Source: Condylostoma magnum (lineage: Eukaryota; Ciliophora; Heterotrichea; Heterotrichida; Condylostomatidae). Taken from it: 27,553 nt of DNA. Both the position numbers and the translations under genes were made by a program. The first letter of the stretch is position 1. The number at the start of each line of letters is the position of its first letter. The notes beneath the pieces are model-generated. The model was not told the origin of the DNA. It worked only from the letters and a program-made list of their open reading frames with translations, and did not search any database. Positions 21,282-27,553 of this stretch are shown here, one piece after another. The DNA lies in NCBI GenBank assembly GCA_920105805.1, contig CAKKTI010000296.1, positions 1 to 27,553 on the forward strand. Reading direction: 5' to 3'.

Positions 21282-21680
21282 ATGGGGCATCCTTCTCATA
21301 TAATTCTTAACAAAGTAGTAAGAGGAATGTTTAAAAAGAAGGTATCTAGTCGTATTAGGGAGTCAATCATGGTTCAAAACTAAATTTAGGAACTAGCTAA
21401 GAATTAATAAGAAAATCAAACGTAAATCAAAGCTTTAGCGGAAAAACTTGGATACTTGCAATAGTTAGATAAGAAGTATAAGGAATTCATGAAAGATATC
21501 AATTATCCTGCAACTGTTTTTAAGCAATTCGTCCCTCCGGTATATAAAGCTAATAAGAAAGGAAATAAACTACATAGGTTAGATTGGAATCATAATCAGC
21601 ATAAATTTTAGTTGAAGGAAGAGTATGTAGACAAGCTTGTCAGAGAAAATCCTTACTGGGCAAGGTACAAGAATAATTAG
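21282..21680 (+). CDS. unknown basic helical protein
   Basis: 132 residues from MGHPSHIILNKVVRGMFKKK. The middle is helical and Gln/Lys-rich (IQELAKNQQENQTQIKALAE, then YLQQLDKKYKEFMKD), then a Pro/aromatic stretch (NYPATVFKQFVPPVYKAN) and LHRLDWNHNQHKF, ending ENPYWARYKNN. The ATG overlaps the last base of the tandem stop of the gene before; in-frame Met codons at 21324 and at MVQNQIQE are possible alternative starts and would give more room for a leader. The stop is taken at TAG 21678-21680; the frame remains readable to TAA 21711. A 16-base GT...AG segment at 21665-21680 would, if spliced, join this frame to that of the next gene. No family is recognised. Confidence 0.55.
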
Positions 21681-21798
21681 GTATAAGGTTCTAGTATTTA
21701 AAATTGGATATAATGATCTAACTACCACAGTTAATATAATCGTGTACATAATAAATTGTGTTTTGGATAGTGTTAAATAAAACTACTTTATAACTATA

Positions 21799-22332
21799 AT
21801 GGAACTAAGATTTAAATCTTTAACTTAAATATAGAGGAAAAAGCATAGTAGGAATGCAAAGATAAGCTTAGATACAGTTAATAAAGTAATCTTGCCAACT
21901 ATAAGGTCAAAAAGTACAAGAAGATTTGAAACTCCACCATGAATGAAATTCTTTACTGAAAAACAGAATAATTAGAACTGGGAAAATGTATCTAAACCGT
22001 TGTAGAATAATCCTGAATAAGTAAAAAGGTTATAACAGTCTTCTTAAAATAGATTTTCTTAATAATGCAATGAATATAGTAAAAGGACTGGATCTATAGT
22101 TGATTTAAAACTGTAATAAAAAATTGATAATTTTAATAATAGAAGAAAAACATCAACTTTATTAAAAACAATATACAACTAAAATGTAATTAACTATGAA
22201 TGGAATCGTTCCCGGGTTAAAAGGCAATACGGATAATCAATTACTACTAGGCAATTTAATACTGAAGTTATACCAAGTCGTTAAGGCAAGTAATTGCCAA
22301 GGTTAGTATTACAAGATAGATTCAAATTTTAG
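21799..22332 (+). CDS. unknown basic, Asn/Gln/Arg-rich protein with PPWMKF motif
   Basis: 177 residues from MELRFKSLTQIQRKKHSRN. An early segment STRRFETPPWMKFFTEKQ stands out; similar PPWM motifs occur in many ciliate proteins, from memory. The rest is polar and basic: KPLQNNPEQVKRLQQSSQ, KRTGSIVDLKLQQKIDN, NNRRKTSTLLKTIYNQ, INYEWNRSRVKRQYG, ending LPRLVLQDRFKF at TAG 22330-22332 (TGA 22354 is the alternative). W in PPWM is TGA. A competing frame over the first half gave a poorer protein and was rejected. No function can be assigned. Confidence 0.55.
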
Positions 22333-22668
22333 AATAATATGTTAAACTTATATTGATAATTATATTTAAATTGAGTGCTATGACTAAATAGAGCATCGTA
22401 AAAGTATATTCTAAAAGATCGGTAAAATAGTATAAAACAACTAATATTTATACTAGCATTATGACCTTTTTATTAATTTCCTATAATAACTACATAAAAA
22501 TCATACTTTTATAATATTTCATAAGCGTCTTACTCTACTCAACTCTATCAAATACTATACCTAATCAAAATTAAAATTACACCATCTATTATTAATCAAC
22601 CTATTTAATCCCAAATATTCACATCAATTATTTATTCTCAATTTACAATATAATTATATTAAATTAGC
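22333..22668. other. AT-rich spacer before the TH1 gene, nothing recognised
   Basis: About 336 bases with T/A runs and no protein-like frame; presumably the terminator of the preceding gene and promoter of the next. No RNA gene or repeat was seen. Confidence 0.45.
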
Positions 22669-23955
22669 ATGGGAAATGTCATATGTTGTAAAGGCAGAGA
22701 TAAATAAAATTTGATATCAACAGAGAACGAATAAACATAGCTAGAAATAACCTAGGCTAATGAGAAAGAAACAAACAATCAAGAGGAACTAGAACCTGAA
22801 ATTTAGTTTAGAAAGTCAAGCATTATTCAGAAAAAACAAATGAGAAGAAAGAAGAAGCTTAAAAGCCTTTCACCCTCAATCTCTAGAAGCTCATCAAATG
22901 AAGCAGCCCTTAAAAGACAGTCCTCTATTAAATCAACACAGTTTCAAAGAAAAAACACCGCAAATTCAGTTATATCGAAGCAAAATTCTATAAAATCAAA
23001 CAGCTCTAGTAATAAGGTAACTTCACAATCTAGAAAAAGCAGAAGTTATACAAATAGTTAACTTTCTTAGATGATTTCACCAATAATGCCGGATAAAAGC
23101 CGTCGACTTTCCACTTTAAAAGAAGTGAATGCTGAGGACTCATATATTTAAGAAGGCCCTAGTGTTATATACTCTCCCAAGTAATCCCATGAACTTAGTT
23201 AGCACGAAGCCAAATTAATTCAAGGTCTATTTTTTGCCTATAGTTACGAGTAATCTGATGTCGAGGAAACTCTAATGTAATTTTTTCAGTGTAAATTATA
23301 CAAGAATTTATAGAACTGTGAAGTTGTAACAATTCTAGTTTCTAATAAAGCAATTTATGTATCAGACATTAACAACTTCTCATTAACATAAAGACGACTG
23401 CCTTATACTGGAATTGGACTAGCTGGGGTTTCAGCTAATAGAGAGCATGTTATAATACACGTTAGAAAGTAAGTGCCTTAAGGTGATTTATGATTTAGCA
23501 GTATATATGCTGAAAGAATTTTTAAATTTATATCTCGCCAGTATAAATTAATACATAAAAACTACATACCAGCTTATTCACTATAAACTCCTGGCGAACT
23601 AGGAGAGAAGTTTAACTTAGTTAGCTAAGGAGTTATGCAGATGTATTATGATTCTGAGAAGCTAGAACTGAATAATATAATTACATAGTATGGAAGAATA
23701 GGAGAGAATATTGTTCAGTATAGCCAGGCTAAAATTAGCTATGATGGAAATGAGTTTCACAGTAGAACTTTTCTTATTACTGATTTAGCCATTTATAGTA
23801 TATCATAATAGAAATCTGATTTATAGAGAATTACTTTGAGTTAGATTTCAAGGTTATATGTTGTGGAGGAGGAATGAATTATGATTTGTACTTTAGAGTA
23901 GGGAAATATGCTATGGAGTTTGCCAGTGTCAAATATAGGAGTAATACAATCCTAA
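22669..23955 (+). CDS. myristoylated protein with a stand-alone myosin-I tail homology (TH1-like) domain
   Basis: 428 residues. MGNVICCKGRDK is a myristoylation site followed by two Cys likely to be palmitoylated. Residues 20-150 are disordered, basic and Ser-rich (KSLSPSISRSSSNEAAL and similar SxS patterns). From about residue 170 a folded region appears, and near residues 340-415 it carries a TH1-like signature: SYDGNEFHSRTFLITDLAIY, SDLQRITLSQISRLYVVEEE, WIMICTLEQGNMLW. In class I myosins this PH-like domain binds acidic phospholipids through basic residues; here there is no motor domain. Some Trp are TGA (GDLWFSS, EEEWIMI). The stop is taken at TAA 23953-23955, with TAA 23962 the alternative. 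The role is probably membrane attachment or signalling, inferred from the lipid anchor plus TH1. The assignment rests on pattern memory, not alignment. Confidence 0.65.
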
Positions 23956-24219
23956 GTACAGTAAATTTAAAAACGTCCATATAAGATAGAGTTTTTATCA
24001 CTATTTCAAGCAGAACATTATCTTCGGAATCAGGTATTGATAAAACAACAAAATATTTATTAATACATTAAAACTTTAGTAATTATTCTTATGTTTAGGC
24101 CCAATCCTCTTAAATTTATCTACTACAGTTTAAGAAAAACTCAGTAAAATACACAAATCTATTTCCCTGCATTCTATAATATATTTACAATTAATTAACT
24201 TTACCATTTTCTCTTATAA
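23956..24219. other. convergent spacer, nothing recognised
   Basis: 264 bases between the TH1 and J-domain gene ends, AT-rich, with several stop-type codons on both strands consistent with two 3' untranslated regions. Confidence 0.45.
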
Positions 24220-25428
24220 CTAGTTAAGCGAACTACTTAACGAGGCCGAGTACGCAGCAGTCACTTTCAAGAAAGCTTCATGGGCCTCAGGATGTCTATT
24301 CTTATCCGGGTGAAGCAGTTTAGCCAGTTATCTATAATTACTGGTAATTCCCTGTTTCGACAGTCCACCATGAAAATATTTGCAAATAAGGAATTTTTGA
24401 GTGGAATATAAAACTTTATACACTTACTAGGCTTACTCTGGAGTGCAACTATTATTGAATTCTTGATTTTATAAAAACACTTACATTCGTTTAAGTGCCA
24501 TTTAATCAATTTAAGCCTCAGCTCCTAAAATTACTTGCATATCGATACTTTTTTCAGATTCCATCTTTCCTCTTGCTTCTTAGAACAATTTTTGCTGTTG
24601 TTGCTGCTGTTTTTTAAAATTCTCTTCTTGCATTCGTCGCATTTTTTCCTTCCGTTGTATTCGCGGTTAGCTTTTACACTCATAGCACCATTTAAAGGAA
24701 TCGAATTAATTTGCCTCAACTTTTCAGGAATGTCCTTGATGACATTAAAACTCTATATAAATGTCTAGTGTTTTGGAAAGCAAGGAGCCATTGTTCTTCT
24801 CGGCGTACTTTTTAGCGTTTTCGTAAAGAATATCGCAATTAGGACATCAAATACCAAACATCAGGACATTTGCACTAACTCACACATGTCCTAGCTTGCA
24901 TTTAAACATTAGTTCTTCATGGGAGCTTCTACATTAGTTAGAAAGACACTCTCCTCCACATAATTACGCATAAGATTAAGCCTCATCTAGAAGATCCTGC
25001 TCTGACTCTTCATCTAGATTATACGTTAGAATATCATCAGTCAGATCAATAGCTTGACCAGAGAAGTAAAAATCTCTATTTTTCCCTCTAAAATCTTCAG
25101 CGTCATCATCTTCTGAGTATTTACGCCTTCGATAAGTTTAGCAATTAGTTTAATTGTAATGCCTCCTTTTAAACTTTGACAACAGAATACCGTTGAAATA
25201 GAAATCTTGGTTTTTCATGCAAAATGTTGACGGTTCTTCATCACTTGAATCCGTATCATCAAGGAATTCTGTTTGATTTTGACTTATTTTGCGGGATCTG
25301 CATTGCGATATATTAGGACGGAACTTTCGTTTAGGTTCAGAAAATAAATTGCTTTCTGTTTCATTTAAGTGAGCGTCTTTATTAGTGAATTGATCATGAG
25401 TTGAATTTTGGAAGATATCTCCTACCAT
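24220..25428 (-). CDS. J-domain protein with two GHxW zinc ribbons
   Basis: 402 residues. Residues 1-150 are polar and acidic. Two similar zinc-ribbon units follow: C177-x3-H181 with W183, then W194-C195-x2-C198; and C229-x3-H233 with W235, then W247-C248-x2-C251. A Gln-rich helix with six consecutive Gln (about 274-279) comes next. At the C-terminus is a partial J domain: YRQLAKLLHPDKNRHPEAHE (HPD 373-375) then FLKVTAAYSASLSSS. The HPD motif is what stimulates Hsp70 ATPase in DnaJ proteins. W183, W194 and W235 are TGA at repeat-conserved positions. The stop is TAG 24222-24220, with TAA 24216 behind it. A 35-codon open frame overlaps the start (see separate entry), so the true N-terminus may be about 34 residues longer. 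Confidence 0.8.
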
Positions 25429-25529
25429 TTTAACAAATTTTTATTATAAATATCTAGGGATAAGGCTTAATTGTCGTATTTGTTTTCAAGAGTTGTCAGA
25501 AGGTTTTAAATCAAGGATTGATCTGCCAT
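25422..25529 (-). CDS. upstream open frame overlapping the J-domain gene start
   Basis: Starts at ATG 25529 and reads MADQSLIQNLLTTLENKYDN, then QALSLDIYNKNLLKW, ending at TAG 25424-25422. Its last codons overlap the ATG of the J-domain gene (bases ATGGTAG). The peptide looks like a genuine N-terminus, and one extra A in the AAAA run at about 25429-25432 would fuse it in frame with MVGDIFQ. It is therefore either an upstream ORF or the true N-terminus split by a one-base error. Confidence 0.4.
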
Positions 25530-26099
25530 ATTATTAGTATATTTTTATTTTTAAAGGGTAGGAACATAAAGAGATTTTAGGTGTTTTTGTAAGTAATTGT
25601 ATTATTATGCATATCAGTGGAGTTTTATTAGATTTTAGTAAATGCTGTTAATGGAGCTTTTTACCAATTTGATTAAAATTAAAGAATACTTTATTAAAAG
25701 AGCGTCTTAATAGCTTTAAAGGGAAATTATAATATTTAATCTTTTAGTGTTTTAAGTAAATATTATCATTAGAGTTTAAGTACTAAGGCTCATGGAACTA
25801 AATATAAATGCTGATTAAATGTTTATTGATACTTTATTCGAAACATTATCCCATTTTTAAACTTCAAAGGTATAGCTATTACAGTAATTAAAGAAAATAG
25901 ATAAGTTGTGACACTTTAATCTTCTTCAGAATTTATCAAATTCAATTGAGCGGTTATTATTTAGTAAGTTTCACTTAACAATTTGTTATATTTTCAGTAA
26001 TGTTAAGTCAAATAATATATAAAGGCTATAAACTCTAAACTATATGGTAAATTGAAGTATTGAAAATTATACTATTTGCAAATAACTTACATTAATTAC
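25530..26099. other. AT-rich intergenic region, no gene recognised
   Basis: About 570 bases with T-rich and A-rich runs and no convincing frame; presumably the promoters of the J-domain gene (minus) and the 26100 gene (plus). No RNA gene or repeat was seen. Confidence 0.45.
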
Positions 26100-26559
26100 A
26101 TGTACGAGGAATTAAAATATAAGGTATGGAAGGTACTTTTACATAGACAACTTAAATCAAGATTAGTTGAAAGATTAAGAGTTAAACTATTTTATGTATA
26201 TGATTTAAATTAATAAGTTAAATTATCAAATGCTGGCTTATCTATACAATGAATTAATGCTGAATAAGATTATCATATAATAATTAAGGGTTTATTAAAC
26301 GTTAATGACTAAACCAATATTATGCTTACCAAATACTACTCATTTACTTTTAATTGATATCAATGCTACTATCAGTAAATCATACGTATTATAGTCATAA
26401 TATGAACAATTGGAATGCCATTGATTATTTAAAAGATTACAAATAAAATCATTACCATTTGATTCGCTATATAAAAAACAGTGCCTTTATTTGTCTATAC
26501 CTAACAATCTACAAATGATGAATTCAGTATTTGATATAAAGGAGTTTAAAACACTCTAA
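26100..26559 (+). CDS. probable small gene with uncertain exon structure, unknown function
   Basis: Two overlapping plus frames look coding. One starts at ATG 26100 with MYEELKYKVWKVLLHRQLKS and stays good for about 70 residues. The other is open from ATG 26194 (MYMIQINKLNYQMLAYLYNE) through TLMTKPILCLPNTTHLLLID, KSYVLQSQYEQLECHWLFKR, LPFDSLYKKQCLYLSIPNN, ending KEFKTLQ-like at TAA 26557-26559, 54 bases before the convergent gene end. The second frame is the better supported. A 22-base GT...AG segment (26195-26220 region) could join them, but that is not the 15-16 base length expected in heterotrichs. No family is recognised. Confidence 0.45.
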
Positions 26560-26613
26560 GTTAAACTAGAAATATACATTATCTGTACTATTACAACAAG
26601 TAATATTCTTTGT

Positions 26614-27553
26614 TTATACTTTTTCCACTTCCTCATAAACAACTGAATCTTCATGCTTACATAATATAAAATCCATATCAAATTAATAAAATCTACAACT
26701 AAACTATTTTCTTTGATTATTTCTTATTGTTACAACACTCTTGAATAGCATTGATGGTACAACATCTTCTTCACTATCTTGAATTAATTCTTGGGAACTA
26801 TTCTAATTCAAAAATCTAGAAGTTTAAATTTATCGAGACAATAGTTAATCATTATTGTTTGTATTGAACGATAATTGTTGATTTTACTCTACTTAAAAGG
26901 CTCTAGCAGGATTAATATTTTAAATTAAATTTGAGCTATTATTTGATTCTATGGTAAGATCTGTAGGAGTTTTCATTAATTTTCTTTTAAAGTTATTGCC
27001 ATATTGGTAGCTCTCAGGGTATACTTTGCTTTCTTTATTGAATAATACATCATTGCTGTCATCTAATAATTCATTTTATTTAATGTCTGGTCTTTTAGAG
27101 CTTAATGCATTATCCTTTATTTCAGTCTAGTTTTATTATTATCTATATTACTTTCATTTCTTACAAGCTTTATAACAAGACTCAATAGTACTAATCACCA
27201 TAAGTAGCATTTATAGTCCCATTATTCCTAAAATAATCATCATAATCATTTCTTCATATAAATCCTTTTCTTCATCATTCAGAGGCTCTAAGAAAAATGA
27301 AACAATTATGAAGATGCCTAAAATACCTGTTTCAGAGATACAAGTAATAAAATTAGTTAATTTATCAGCATAAGGTTTAAAATACATACAAATGAACAAA
27401 TTGACAAATGTGTGCCCTATGTTGAAAATACACTAAGTATAAGGAGAATTGATAAAGAGTATTTAAACCATCATATAAATCAATCTTCTTATCATAAACC
27501 AATAGTAAAACCAAAGCTTGAATTCAGATCCTTCAGTTTAAAACTCATAATAC
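26614..27553 (-). CDS. C-terminal part of a multi-pass membrane protein (runs off the right edge)
   Basis: About 313 residues; the 5' part is beyond the window. Visible are several hydrophobic helices: KLWFYYWFMIRRLIYMMVQI, IFNIGHTFVNLFICMYF, a segment ISETGILGIFIIVSFFLEPL, and MIMMIILGIMGLQMLLMVI followed by STIESCYKACKKWKQYR. The cytosolic tail of about 180 residues is Asn/Gln/Ser-rich (TPTDLTIESNNSSNLIQN, SSQELIQDSEEDVVPSM) and ends FILCKHEDSVVYEEVEKV at TAA 26616-26614. The helix pattern near PYADKLTNFITCISE resembles the C-terminal membrane region of large Cys-rich ciliate surface proteins, but I cannot name a family. W in KKWKQY is TGA. Confidence 0.6.

Noticed and set aside
21714-22040. 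Extension of the 21282 gene in its own frame to about 22010
   Set aside because: It reads fairly well but competes with the 21799 frame, which has an ATG, a PPWMKF segment and better amino-acid balance.
25426-25432. Programmed -1 ribosomal frameshift at the J-domain start
   Set aside because: The run is only four A's with no proper slippery heptamer; an assembly error or upstream ORF is simpler.
1-27553. Karyorelict code (TAA/TAG = Gln, TGA = Trp or the only stop)
   Set aside because: It fits sense use but not the ends: SERINC, ferlin, SRP19 and WEE1 end at TAA or TAG just where homologues end.
1-27553. Bacterial or standard-code genome with many short genes
   Set aside because: Standard-code frames are short and mostly meaningless; long eukaryotic families appear only when stops are read as Gln and Trp.
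1-27553. Transposons, virus-like elements, CRISPR, rRNA or tRNA genes
   Set aside because: No reverse transcriptase, transposase, integrase, capsid, terminal repeat, spacer array or cloverleaf was recognised by eye; a tRNA scan of the longer spacers was not possible.

Overview
The window looks like macronuclear DNA of a heterotrich ciliate close to Condylostoma. The reason is the genetic code. Conserved proteins read straight through all three standard stop codons: TAA and TAG stand at conserved glutamines (for example the kinesin P-loop GQTGAGKT) and TGA stands at conserved tryptophans (MORN repeats, ferlin C2 domains, an IQ motif). All three codons also appear as the natural ends of recognisable proteins: SERINC ends at TAA, ferlin and SRP19 at TAG, the MORN protein at TGA. 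That is the 'no dedicated stop codon' code described for Condylostoma magnum (NCBI table 28). Genus-level assignment is inference. The DNA is AT-rich, the genes are almost intron-free (one good 15-nt intron candidate, a heterotrich hallmark), and spacers are short. Because every frame is open under this code, gene calls rest on protein homology, consistent frame and sensible ends. Exact C-termini are uncertain where stop-type codons cluster.

Layout, left to right. 1-2000: the start of a myristoylated MGRN1/LOG2-like ubiquitin ligase (-), a coiled-coil protein (-), and divergently a four-helix voltage-sensor protein (+). 2009-6211: a complete ~1400-residue ferlin (-). 6506-7741: SERINC (+). 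8089-11004: a B-box/coiled-coil/Kelch protein (-), divergent from an axonemal kinesin-9 (11111-13285, +). 13437-14021: an unknown small protein with the 15-nt intron. 14192-15364: a WEE1-family kinase (-). 16029-16688: a WBP4/FBP21-like splicing factor (+), convergent with SRP19 (16735-17136, -). 17182-18132: a myristoylated IQ + ten-MORN-repeat protein (+). 18152-19276: a small membrane protein and a secreted or membrane-anchored unknown (both -). 19396-22332: several unknown, mostly basic proteins in tandem (+). 22669-23955: a myristoylated myosin-tail-homology (TH1-like) protein (+). 24220-25428: a zinc-ribbon/J-domain protein (-). 26100-26559: a probable small gene (+). 26614-end: the C-terminal part of a multi-pass membrane protein (-).

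This is ordinary core eukaryotic gene content with a strong membrane and cilium flavour: ferlin, SERINC, voltage sensor, MORN/IQ, TH1, kinesin-9. There is no operon logic; genes alternate strands, giving many divergent and convergent pairs with spacers as short as about ten bases. No transposon, virus-like element, rRNA, tRNA or CRISPR array was recognised. The most notable material is the triple reassigned code with context-dependent termination, the extreme compaction, and several unusual domain architectures.
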